A stretch of DNA of 7,001 nt from positions 1 to 7,001 of the forward strand of contig JALFYG010000226.1 in assembly GCA_022784805.1 (NCBI GenBank), in the 5' to 3' direction. Under the pieces are notes generated by a model. That model was given only the letters and a program-made list of their open reading frames with translations, was not told where the DNA came from and made no database searches. Both the position numbers and the translations under genes were made by a program. This stretch comes from Spirochaetales bacterium. Lineage in GTDB: Bacteria; Spirochaetota; Spirochaetia; Sphaerochaetales; Sphaerochaetaceae. Positions 1 to 6,163 of the stretch are shown piece by piece. Numbering within the stretch: position 1 is the first letter of the stretch; every line of letters begins with the position of its first letter.

Positions 1-1130
1 TGGCGATTATATTTTCTGTAAAGGGATATGTAGGCCTCAAGGACGCCGAAGACATATACGAGCGATCCCTTATCGCAAGGGACTACCCTGCACTCAAGTT
101 CAGCTACAGGAGGGCAAGCTCTCTTCTCGAACTCATAGGAAGGACCGAAAAGGCAAAGGATTTCCAGAGGAGGTGCTTCGGGAATGCAGAAGCTGTTGCA
201 ATTGACGGCCATGCAATTCCCGGCAAAAGCAAGGAGAACGACCTTGTTTCAGCAGGCTTCAAGACCAAGTCCATAAAAAGCGAATATATGAACCTCATGG
301 TTGCTCTTGACGTTGATACCGGCGAGCCTGTCTCTACAAGGGTGTTCCCGGGATATTCATTGGACAAGAGCGTGTTCATAGACTTCGTCTCAACACTAGG
401 CTCTGTAAGGAACAAGCTCATACTTGTGGACATGGGCTTCTTCTCCAGGGAGAACATGGATTACATAGAAGAGAACGGAGGAAGCTATATAGTCCCTGTA
501 TCAGAGAACAGGAAGGAGTACAAGGAGTTCTCCAAGTCCACAAGGGGAAGGAACGCTTCCTTCATCTACCACAGGAACGGGAAGAACGATGTAGTCGAGT
601 ACAGGGAATATGAAAGTGATGGAGGCAGGTTCATATACTTCAAGAACACCACTGAAGCCGAGAGGCTTTCATACATTTACCTGGACAACCTCGAGAAGGG
701 TGAGGAGGGATACTCGATGGAGGAGTATGAGAGGCAGAGGAAGAAATACGGGGTGATTCTTCTTGAGACCAACCTCAAGGGGAAGGGAGCAGGAGAGATA
801 TATTGCCACTACAAAAACAGATGGTCCATAGAGACATATTACGACAGGCTCAAGAACGGGATAGACTTCGAGGCTCTGAACATAGACGACTGGGCGCTTA
901 TGCAGGGTGTTTCCTTCGTAATGCTCCTTGCGGGAAGAATAGATTCAAGGATAATGAAGGATGCCAAGAAGCTTAAGATGACTAGGAGGAAGCTGGTCTC
1001 ATTCATGAAGTTCCTGAAGCTTACAGACAACGGTAAGGACGTCTCGATACACAACAGGAAGAAGAGGCACACGGAAGTGGCAGCGTTTCTTGGGCTGTCT
1101 TTCGACACTACATTGAAGTGCCTTGGCTAG
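1..1130 (+). CDS. IS4/IS1634-type DDE transposase, 5' end beyond window
   Basis: The frame is open from the left edge (first full codon at 3) to the TAG at 1128-1130, so about 375 residues of the C-terminal part are visible; a start at the ATG at 288 would cut the catalytic domain in two. The RNase H-like DDE core is readable: first Asp in AIDGHAIPGKS (codon 204-206), second Asp in LILVDMGFFSREN (429-431), and the Glu in the Y-x2-R-x3-E-x6-K signature of YKNRWSIETYYDRLK (Glu at 831-833). Such enzymes cut and paste the element's DNA. The long beta-rich insertion between the second Asp and the Glu fits the IS4/IS1634 group. Arginine is encoded almost only by AGG and third positions favour C/G, unlike the genes to the right, which suggests recent transfer. 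The coding part looks intact as far as it can be seen. The family (DDE_Tnp_1) is secure; the exact IS family is an inference. Confidence 0.88.
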   Translation, partial: AIIFSVKGYVGLKDAEDIYERSLIARDYPALKFSYRRASSLLELIGRTEKAKDFQRRCFGNAEAVAIDGHAIPGKSKENDLVSAGFKTKSIKSEYMNLMVALDVDTGEPVSTRVFPGYSLDKSVFIDFVSTLGSVRNKLILVDMGFFSRENMDYIEENGGSYIVPVSENRKEYKEFSKSTRGRNASFIYHRNGKNDVVEYREYESDGGRFIYFKNTTEAERLSYIYLDNLEKGEEGYSMEEYERQRKKYGVILLETNLKGKGAGEIYCHYKNRWSIETYYDRLKNGIDFEALNIDDWALMQGVSFVMLLAGRIDSRIMKDAKKLKMTRRKLVSFMKFLKLTDNGKDVSIHNRKKRHTEVAAFLGLSFDTTLKCLG

Positions 1131-1165
1131 CTTCTGTGTATAACTTTTGCACTTGTTGTGATATA

Positions 1166-1181
1166 ATGGAAATCCTTCCAT
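1166..1181. repeat. Small palindrome, possible IS200-type left hairpin
   Basis: ATGGAA and TTCCAT flank the four bases ATCC, giving a perfect 6-bp stem. It lies just before the remaining tnpA coding sequence. It could be the left subterminal hairpin of the IS200-like element, or part of the end of the upstream DDE element; the position supports the first reading, but the stem is short. Confidence 0.35.
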
Positions 1182-1201
1182 CTGGTTTGGATTTATTTTT
1201 T

Positions 1202-1553
1202 GTTTGGATAATCAAACAAATACAGAAGGAAAATCCTGTCTCCGATAAAGGATGACCTGTTCATGTCATTCAGGAGGGCAGAGAACATTCAGAGCAGATG
1301 GAAGATAGAATACATGGAAGCGGATGAAGACCATGTGCACTTTTTCATTTCAACAACGCCGACTGACTGTATTGCGGACATAGTTCATTCCTTGAAGCAG
1401 ACCTCTACATATGATATGTGGAAATCGTATTACAGCTATCTCAGAAAGTTCTATTGGAAAGAACACCATCTCTGGACAAGAGGCTACTTCTGCTCATCAG
1501 CTGGCAATGTATGCGCTGAGCGTCTTAAGAAATACATCATGAACCAAGGTTAA
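1202..1553 (+). pseudogene. tnpA: IS200/IS605 TnpA (HUH Y1 transposase), frameshifted
   Basis: Y1 transposases cut and join single-stranded DNA at the element's hairpins. From the ATG at 1263 a 96-residue frame holds the HUH motif (DEDHVHFFIS, His codons at 1332 and 1338), the GYFCSSAGNV block, and the catalytic tyrosine in YIMNQG (residue 91, with the usual Gln four later). Family members are usually about 130-150 residues. The missing N-terminal part is visible upstream: KYRRKILSPIKDDLF reads in the same frame from 1218, but that frame has a stop at 1209-1211, whereas the expected preceding residues (FVWIIK) read from 1199 in another frame. Removing one base near 1217 (AAACAAA) restores VWIIKKYRRKIL. 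So a one-base insertion has broken the gene, and an ATG at 1166 could have been a start in the other frame. I regard it as inactive; all of this is read directly from the sequence. Confidence 0.75.
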
Positions 1554-1598
1554 CCCGATTCACATTCCACCTTAAAAGGATGGAATCTATCTCGGGTT
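1552..1598 (+). terminator. Imperfect hairpin at the IS right end, terminator-like
   Basis: AACCCGA (1552-1558) pairs with TCGGGTT (1592-1598). After a 5x5 internal loop, ATTCCA (1564-1569) pairs with TGGAAT (1581-1586); a single bulged A at 1580 and two to three more pairs follow. The outer stem runs into TTTTATAT, as in a Rho-independent terminator. It begins inside the tnpA stop codon. It is probably both the right subterminal hairpin recognised by TnpA and a transcription stop that would insulate the downstream epimerase fragment. Confidence 0.6.
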
Positions 1599-1601
1599 TT
1601 A

Positions 1602-2258
1602 TATGTATATGCCTCCTCCTTTTCTGTATATGGCTCCAATAAGAAAGTCCCCTACTCAACAGATGACAAGGTAGACAACCCTGTGTCTCTTTATGCAGCA
1701 ACAAAGAAGAGCAACGAGCTCTTTGCCCATGCTTATTCCAAGCTCTATAACATCCCATCCACAGGACTAAGATTCTTTACTGTCTATAGCCCTGCAGGTA
1801 GACCTGACATGGCATACTTTAGTTTCACCAATAAGCTTATCAAGGGAGAGACTATCAAGATATTTAACTATGGAAACTGCAAACGTGACTTCACATATGT
1901 ATGTGACATAGTAAAAGGAATAAAGCTTGTAATGAACAAAGCCCCGGAGAAAAGAAATGGAGACGACGGCCTTCCTATTCCACCATATGCAGTCTATAAC
2001 ATAGGAAACAATAAACCAGAGAACCTCCTGGACTTTGTCCAGATACTCTCTGAGGAGCTGGTAAGAGCTGGAGTCCTTCCAGAAGACTACGATTTTGATT
2101 CACATAAGGAACTTGTTCCTATGCAGCCTGGAGATGCTCCTATTACATTTACCGACACTTCAGATCTAGAACGCGACTTTGGCTTCAAGCCATCCACTTC
2201 TCTCCGAGATGGACTCAGAGCCTTTGCCGAGTGGTATAAGAAGTTCTACAACATATAG
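1602..2258 (+). pseudogene. UDP-glucuronate 4-epimerase, C-terminal two thirds only
   Basis: This is an extended short-chain dehydrogenase/reductase that interconverts UDP-glucuronate and UDP-galacturonate. Homology begins abruptly with YASSFSVYGSNKKVPYS at about 1608, follows with the active-site YxxxK (SLYAATKK; Tyr 1692-1694, Lys 1704-1706), then GLRFFTVYSPAGRPDMAYF, FNYGNCKRDFTY, QPGDAPITFTDTS and DFGFKPSTSLRDGLRAFAEWY, ending at TAG 2256-2258. About 218 residues remain of a family length near 350. The N-terminal Rossmann part with the NAD-binding GxxGxxG is absent; insertion-element sequence stands in its place. A GTG at 1683 would open a 191-codon frame but has no ribosome site and would skip part of the catalytic strand, so I do not treat it as a start. 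Two usually conserved positions differ: VYS where VYG is expected, and YVCDIV where YIDDIV is expected. Both fit relaxed selection. The family is secure; the exact uronate substrate is inferred from the motif set and neighbours. Confidence 0.82.
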
Positions 2259-2267
2259 AGTCATTAA

Positions 2268-2293
2268 TCTGTGGTACTGATTAGTGCCACAGA
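2268..2293. terminator. Hairpin between convergent genes
   Basis: TCTGTGGTAC (2268-2277) pairs with GTGCCACAGA (2284-2293) around the six-base loop TGATTA: ten pairs including one G-U. It lies between the epimerase stop (2258) and the minus-strand stop (2306), the classic place for a shared terminator. Neither side has a strong U-tract, so it may act with Rho or simply protect 3' ends. Confidence 0.55.
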
Positions 2294-2305
2294 GAGAATA
2301 GACAA

Positions 2306-3991
2306 TCAAAGTTTCTCAGAAACGACTTTGCATCTCTTACGGGAGAATGCTATGCCATAAATAAGGATATCCCTTTTTCCTTCGTTATATAACTTCTCGC
2401 TATATCGCTTCTCTCGTATTTGTCTTATGGCCTTATCTGCAGCACCCTCAAGACCATCAAATCTTGGAGAATACTTGACTTCAATGATGATGCCCTTATC
2501 TATATCGTCGGGCTCTACGATGATGTCAGGATACCCATCCCCCGACTCTCTATTTGAAACAATCAGCCAATCCTCCTGGCTCCTTAGAAGCCCCAGCAGT
2601 AGTCCATGGTAGAAGTTCTCCTTCTCCCCTTCCCTTGCCTTAGTGTCAAGGACGCTTATCATCTGGTTGAGAACAGTGTTGAGCCCTCTCTCCACCCCCT
2701 CATAATCCCCATCAAGAAGAGAGCGACAAAGCTTTGACATGGGCTTTTTGTCCTCTACTATCTTCTCCTTGAACCACTCTTGGATATAAAGAACGAACAC
2801 TTCCCTCACCTCTCTGTTGGGTATTACGAGACTATATGTGCCGTCATCTCTTATCCCCTTCTGTGTCAAATAGCCAGTTGTAAAGAGCACGCTCCAGAGA
2901 TTGTCTATTGTGGAATCCAATTCGTCATATGTAAGGTCCAGCCTCACTTTCCTCTCTATGGACTCACCCGCAATAAGGTGCTCTATATCCGCCCTTGTGT
3001 TTCTGTCCGCCTTGTCTATAAATCTCTTAACAAGGTCGTTACCGCTGCTGTTTATCCAGAAAGCCTCAGGCCTTGCCTTGGAGTTGGAGGAAATGAGGTC
3101 CACATAATTAATGACATCCCAAGGGCAGTAGACGTCCTTATCACCAAAGCGGTAGCCATCATACCACTCTTTAGCCTCACTTAGGCGATTCTCGATATTG
3201 TAGACGCTGAACAGTGTCTTAACTTCAGTCTCTGTAAAGCCGAATCCCTCATCAAACCTTGTGTCGGTGATGGAGAGGACTTTCAGGTTATTGAGTCCAG
3301 TGAATATACTCTCCTTAGAGACTCGTAGGCATCCTGTGAGCACTGCGAAAAACAACGAATTATTGGTCTTCAACGCCTGACCAAAGAGAGAGCGCAATAG
3401 CGAGACCATCTCTTTGTAGTATCCATGCTTGTAGGCCTTGTCCAAAGGAACATCATATTCATCAATTAGAAGGATGACTTTTTTCCCATAATAAAGATTA
3501 AGCAAATAGGAAAGCATTCTTAGACTATCACAAACATCAGCATAAGAATCATCTTCATGTAGAATACGCTCCAAAAAATCTCTATCATCTTCTGAGATGA
3601 CTAAAGAATCTAACAGTATTCTAAATCGAGATACTTCACTCCTTATAGTTTTTCTGAGTGCCCCATATGCATCCTGAAAACATAATCCATCAACACCTTT
3701 AAGGGAAATAAAGATGACAGGATACTTTCCCATATATTCTTCACATAGAGCTGTTTCTTTTGAGATAACTAGGCCTTCAAAAAGAGATTTGTCTGTGCCT
3801 ATCTCAAAAAAATACTTGAGCATGCTCATATTTAGAGTTTTTCCAAAACGACGAGGGCGTGTGAAAAGGTTTACTTCCCCCCAGTTGTTAAGTAAATCCC
3901 GTATTAGACATGTTTTGTCTACGTAATAAAAGTTCTCTTTGCGTAGTTTATTAAAATCATCTATTCCAACAGGAAGCAACTTATTTCTCAT
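2306..3991 (-). CDS. AAA-ATPase-like / PD-(D/E)XK nuclease-like protein (DUF1703 type)
   Basis: A full-length 561-residue member of the family with an N-terminal AAA-ATPase-like domain (PF09820 type) and a C-terminal PD-(D/E)XK nuclease-like domain (PF08011 type). The opening KLLPVGIDDFNKLRKENFYYVDKT is diagnostic. A degenerate Walker A follows (RPRRFGKTL, Lys about 51), Walker B is VILLIDEYD (Asp-Glu about 177-178), and a sensor-like block FFAVLTGCLRVSKESIF precedes WYDGYRF. The nuclease core is GDGYPDIIVE followed by IIIEVKY (Asp about 489, Glu about 504, Lys about 506), so all putative catalytic residues are present. The first ATG (4000) abuts the AGAGG ribosome site; the ATG at 3991 is nine bases from it and gives the usual family start, so I prefer it. 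The biological role is unknown: such genes are often multicopy and lie in variable regions, and a mobile or defence role is speculation. It lies 108 bases downstream of the AbiEi fragment on the same strand and may share its transcript. Confidence 0.9.
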   Translation of the reverse strand: MRNKLLPVGIDDFNKLRKENFYYVDKTCLIRDLLNNWGEVNLFTRPRRFGKTLNMSMLKYFFEIGTDKSLFEGLVISKETALCEEYMGKYPVIFISLKGVDGLCFQDAYGALRKTIRSEVSRFRILLDSLVISEDDRDFLERILHEDDSYADVCDSLRMLSYLLNLYYGKKVILLIDEYDVPLDKAYKHGYYKEMVSLLRSLFGQALKTNNSLFFAVLTGCLRVSKESIFTGLNNLKVLSITDTRFDEGFGFTETEVKTLFSVYNIENRLSEAKEWYDGYRFGDKDVYCPWDVINYVDLISSNSKARPEAFWINSSGNDLVKRFIDKADRNTRADIEHLIAGESIERKVRLDLTYDELDSTIDNLWSVLFTTGYLTQKGIRDDGTYSLVIPNREVREVFVLYIQEWFKEKIVEDKKPMSKLCRSLLDGDYEGVERGLNTVLNQMISVLDTKAREGEKENFYHGLLLGLLRSQEDWLIVSNRESGDGYPDIIVEPDDIDKGIIIEVKYSPRFDGLEGAADKAIRQIREKRYSEKLYNEGKRDILIYGIAFSRKRCKVVSEKL

Positions 3992-4099
3992 CCATTCCAT
4001 CCTCTGTAATCATATTAACTGTAAAATACAACATGTAACAGATTAAAGATTATTCTTAGTCTTTTCTTAAGATTCTGTATCTTCTATATTATCCACGCC

Positions 4100-4366
4100 T
4101 CAGTAATTACTAGAATAACCAAGCAAATATAATGCGGTATCATGGGAATAAATTCCACGTCCATATTTACGTTGCAACAAATAAAATTCATCTTTCCACG
4201 CATTGGGGAGTACATATAGTCCTCTTCCAAAACGGTAAATATCTCCACTCTCTACAAGTTTTTGTAAAACACTACGATGCACCCCGGCATTCGTCACCCG
4301 TTCTACAGTAATTGTCCCATCAAGTGACGTGTTTAATAATTCTTTTATTATCTCTTTATCGGACAT
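4100..4366 (-). CDS. abiEi: AbiEi-type antitoxin, truncated after the winged-helix domain
   Basis: In type IV toxin-antitoxin (AbiE) systems AbiEi is the antitoxin and transcriptional repressor. This 88-residue frame reads MSDKEIIKELL, then DGTITVERVTNAGVHRSVLQKLVESGDIYRFGRGLYVLP, the N-terminal winged helix-turn-helix of the family, then AWKDEFYLLQRKYGRGIYSHDTALYLLG. Family members carry on from there for about another hundred residues; here GYSSNY and a TGA follow, and I found no continuation in the other frames down to 4001. The DNA-binding part is complete and the C-terminal antitoxin part is gone. No AbiEii nucleotidyltransferase toxin is present. I chose the ATG at 4366 because AAGGTGGT (4371-4378) is correctly spaced from it; an in-frame ATG at 4402 lies inside the -10 box of the promoter found upstream. 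It could be a decaying relic or a surviving small repressor. Confidence 0.72.
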   Translation of the reverse strand: MSDKEIIKELLNTSLDGTITVERVTNAGVHRSVLQKLVESGDIYRFGRGLYVLPNAWKDEFYLLQRKYGRGIYSHDTALYLLGYSSNY

Positions 4367-4396
4367 TATCACCACCTTATTATCGACTTTTACACA

Positions 4397-4420
4397 ACAC
4401 ATAATACAAAATTAATGTGT
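4397..4420. promoter_or_regulatory. Inverted repeat over the -10 box, candidate AbiEi operator
   Basis: ACACATAAT (4397-4405) is mirrored by ATTAATGTGT (4411-4420), an imperfect dyad with one extra base in the right arm; the outer arms ACACAT and ATGTGT are perfect. It covers the -10 box and half of the spacer of the minus-strand promoter. AbiEi proteins are known to repress their own promoters by binding inverted repeats, so self-repression by the remaining winged-helix domain is a reasonable inference. Confidence 0.45.
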
Positions 4421-4429
4421 CATTGTCAT
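4401..4429 (-). promoter_or_regulatory. Sigma-70-type promoter of the AbiEi-like gene
   Basis: Read on the minus strand, ATGACA (4424-4429) and TATTAT (4401-4406) are separated by exactly 17 bases; each matches the consensus at five of six positions. Transcription would begin near 4394, leaving a leader of about 28 bases that contains the AAGGTGGT ribosome site before the ATG at 4366. Confidence 0.68.
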
Positions 4430-4599
4430 AACTATTGTAATGAATGCCTCCGTGAGTCAGTATTATCTTTAGCCAACACGAAGACTTAACACTTATTGCT
4501 TTCTTCTTATTCCTTTTTGTTGACAACCCGTCAAAATGTAATTAATAGTGGAATTATCACCTTCCTTCCATTCTCTTCAATTGACTTTAGTCCCGATGA
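4403..4599. other. Divergent intergenic region
   Basis: About 200 AT-rich bases separate the divergent AbiEi and dehydrogenase genes. The left end holds the AbiEi promoter. The right end holds a promoter-like sequence and dyads for the dehydrogenase. I see nothing convincing between about 4430 and 4515: no tRNA, no riboswitch-like structure and no plausible short gene. Confidence 0.5.
4520..4548 (+). promoter_or_regulatory. Candidate promoter with overlapping dyad upstream of ugd
   Basis: A perfect -35 box TTGACA (4520-4525) is followed after 17 bases by TAATAG (4543-4548), a weak -10. The -35 box forms the left arm of the dyad TTGAC-AACCC-GTCAA (4520-4534). A related but imperfect copy, TTGAC-TTTA-GTC, lies at 4581-4592, inside the would-be leader. 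The arrangement is what a repressor site would look like; the regulator is not identified by sequence, although the XRE domain encoded just downstream is an obvious candidate. Confidence 0.42.
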
Positions 4600-4604
4600 A
4601 TGAT

Positions 4605-4639
4605 AAGGAGGATGGAGCTTGATGAATCTATTGATGTAA
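4605..4639 (+). other. Strong ribosome site with a five-codon frame
   Basis: AAGGAGG (4605-4611) is the best Shine-Dalgarno sequence in the window, yet no start of the dehydrogenase frame is well placed behind it: the in-frame ATG at 4612 touches it. The ATG at 4622, ten bases away, opens a different frame, MNLLM and a TAA at 4637-4639. This could be a leader peptide, or a remnant of an earlier start. Confidence 0.3.
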
Positions 4640-4658
4640 TTAATAGTTTCATCATTCT

Positions 4659-4665
4659 AGGGGGA
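4659..4665 (+). promoter_or_regulatory. Ribosome binding site deciding the ugd start
   Basis: AGGGGGA ends three bases before the ATG at 4669. The same heptamer AGGGGGA lies at 6153-6159 before the next gene's ATG at 6164, so the genome evidently uses this form. It supports 4669 over the earlier in-frame ATGs at 4600 and 4612. Confidence 0.6.
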
Positions 4666-4668
4666 CTA

Positions 4669-6144
4669 ATGAAAAAGCTATCTCAAGAGAAGATGATCAA
4701 TACTATTCTCTCAAAGAGAAAGGCATTGGGACTGACTCAGTCAGAACTGGCAGAGAGGACAAGAATCAACAGAGTAATGATAGGGCGTATCGAGAACAGA
4801 GAGTATATGCCGGCTATTGATCAGTTGGAGAGACTGGGAGAAACACTGGGCTTTGAGGTGACAGACTTGTTTATAGAAGAGGCCCTGTCTTTCAAGAGAA
4901 CGCCTCATCCAAAGTACAACATCGCCATAGCAGGAACAGGATATGTCGGCTTATCTATGGCGACACTCCTTTCCCAGTATAACCACGTTACAGCTGTTGA
5001 TATCCTTCCTAAAAAAGTCGATATGATAAATAAGCGTGTTTCTCCAATCCAGGATGAATACATTGAGAAATACTTCAAAGAAAAAGTCTTGGACCTCACT
5101 GCAACTTTGGATGGCCCTTCAGCCTACAAAGACGCAGACTTTGTAATCATTGCCGCTCCCACCAATTATGACTCAAAGAAGAACTTCTTTGATTGCTCTG
5201 CTGTTGAGAGCGTCATTGAGTCTGTGCTGAGGATAAACAGCAAAGCAACCATCGTCATCAAGTCCACCATTCCTGTGGGATACACAGAATCAGTGAGAAA
5301 GAAGTACAGGACGGAAAACATTATCTTCAGCCCGGAGTTCCTAAGAGAGTCAAAGGCCTTGTACGATAATCTTTTTCCTTCAAGAATAATTGTCTCTTGT
5401 GATAAATCCACAGAAGAGAAAGCCCATGTCTTTGCCTCCCTCTTAAAGGAAGGAGCCATCAAAGAAGACATCCCTACCCTATTCATGGGCTTTACAGAAG
5501 CGGAGGCAGTAAAGCTATTTGCAAACACATACCTTGCTCTCCGTGTCTCATACTTCAATGAGCTGGACACTTATGCAGAGACAAAGGGATTAAATACAAA
5601 AGAGATCATCGACGGAGTATGCCTGGATCCAAGAATCGGGACACACTACAATAACCCATCTTTTGGATACGGTGGCTACTGTCTTCCTAAAGACACAAAG
5701 CAGTTATTGGCTAACTTCAATGATGTTCCTCAGAACATGATCACTGCCATAGTAGAATCCAATAGGACAAGAAAAGATTTCATAGCAGATCAGGTCCTGC
5801 ATATGGCTGGCTACTATGACTACTATAATCGTGGTGATTACTCCAAGGAACAGGAAAGGCAATGTATTATCGGAGTATATCGACTTACCATGAAATCTGG
5901 CTCCGATAATTTCAGACAATCATCGATACAAGGTGTCATGAAGAGAATCAAGGCAAAGGGAGCAACTGTAATAATCTATGAACCCACGCTCAATGATGGT
6001 GACACTTTCTTCGGCTCCAAGGTCGTGAACGATCTTAATCTCTTTAAAGAGAAAAGCGATGTGATCATCGCCAATAGATTCGATTCCGCACTTATGGATG
6101 TTGAAAAGAAAGTTTTCACCAGAGATCTTTTCAGGAGAGATTGA
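4669..6144 (+). CDS. ugd: XRE helix-turn-helix / UDP-glucose 6-dehydrogenase fusion
   Basis: A 491-residue cytosolic enzyme. UDP-glucose dehydrogenase oxidises UDP-glucose to UDP-glucuronate with two NAD+, feeding capsule or other uronate-containing polysaccharide. Residues about 8-68 are a Cro/C1-type domain: LSKRKALGLTQSELAERTRINRVMIGRIENREYMPAIDQLERLGETLGFEVTDLF split as helix, turn and recognition helix (RVMIGRIENREY). A short linker (EALSFKRTPHPKY) leads into the NAD-binding Rossmann motif AGTGYVGLS (about 88-96). Then come AAPTNYDSKKNFFD, KSTIPVGYT, FSPEFLRESKALYDNLFPSRI, AEAVKLFANTYLALRVSYFNELD and the active site FGYGGYCLPKDTKQL, whose catalytic Cys is about residue 338 (TGT 5680-5682). 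The enzyme part, about 410 residues, is full length with every hallmark present. There is no stop or frame change at the junction. The start at 4669 has an AGGGGGA site; starting at 4600 would add 23 residues. The GHMP kinase gene follows after 19 bases, so the two are probably cotranscribed. DNA binding by the first domain is inferred. Confidence 0.92.
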   Translation: MKKLSQEKMINTILSKRKALGLTQSELAERTRINRVMIGRIENREYMPAIDQLERLGETLGFEVTDLFIEEALSFKRTPHPKYNIAIAGTGYVGLSMATLLSQYNHVTAVDILPKKVDMINKRVSPIQDEYIEKYFKEKVLDLTATLDGPSAYKDADFVIIAAPTNYDSKKNFFDCSAVESVIESVLRINSKATIVIKSTIPVGYTESVRKKYRTENIIFSPEFLRESKALYDNLFPSRIIVSCDKSTEEKAHVFASLLKEGAIKEDIPTLFMGFTEAEAVKLFANTYLALRVSYFNELDTYAETKGLNTKEIIDGVCLDPRIGTHYNNPSFGYGGYCLPKDTKQLLANFNDVPQNMITAIVESNRTRKDFIADQVLHMAGYYDYYNRGDYSKEQERQCIIGVYRLTMKSGSDNFRQSSIQGVMKRIKAKGATVIIYEPTLNDGDTFFGSKVVNDLNLFKEKSDVIIANRFDSALMDVEKKVFTRDLFRRD

Positions 6145-6163
6145 CGTATAACAGGGGGATAAA

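Larger units (their letters stand above)
1150..1600 (+). mobile_element. IS200/IS605-like insertion element, degenerate
   Basis: The limits are approximate. The element contains one short tnpA relic and no tnpB. A short palindrome (ATGGAA-ATCC-TTCCAT, 1166-1181) lies at the left, and a longer imperfect hairpin (1552-1598) lies just after the tnpA stop. IS200/IS605 elements have subterminal hairpins rather than terminal inverted repeats and make no target duplication, which fits. At about 450 bases it is shorter than typical IS200 elements, so the left end may have been lost when the neighbouring DDE element inserted. The epimerase reading frame starts directly beyond the right hairpin. Confidence 0.55.

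Noticed and set aside
1131..1165. Terminal inverted repeat of the DDE element
   Set aside because: The right end probably lies here, but the left end is off the window, so neither an inverted repeat nor a target duplication can be shown.
1683..2258. Separate 191-residue epimerase gene from the GTG at 1683
   Set aside because: Homology in the same frame extends upstream to about 1608, there is no ribosome site before the GTG, and the NAD-binding half would be missing.
2780..3184. Plus-strand frame of 134 codons
   Set aside because: It lies antisense to the well-supported ATPase gene and its translation shows no recognisable domain; the same applies to the other plus-strand frames at 2427, 2901 and 3714.
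4001..4099. Remaining AbiEi C-terminus or AbiEii toxin
   Set aside because: The three minus-strand frames after the TGA give no antitoxin-like sequence, and the next gene is the ATPase.
4367..4402. Earlier ATG at 4402 as the AbiEi start
   Set aside because: It lies inside the -10 box of the promoter, so it would not be transcribed, and the ATG at 4366 has a proper AAGGTGGT site.
5166..5570. Minus-strand frame of 134 codons
   Set aside because: It is antisense to conserved dehydrogenase sequence, with no domain and no ribosome site; the other minus-strand frames over 4905-6198 and 104-1181 are likewise shadows.
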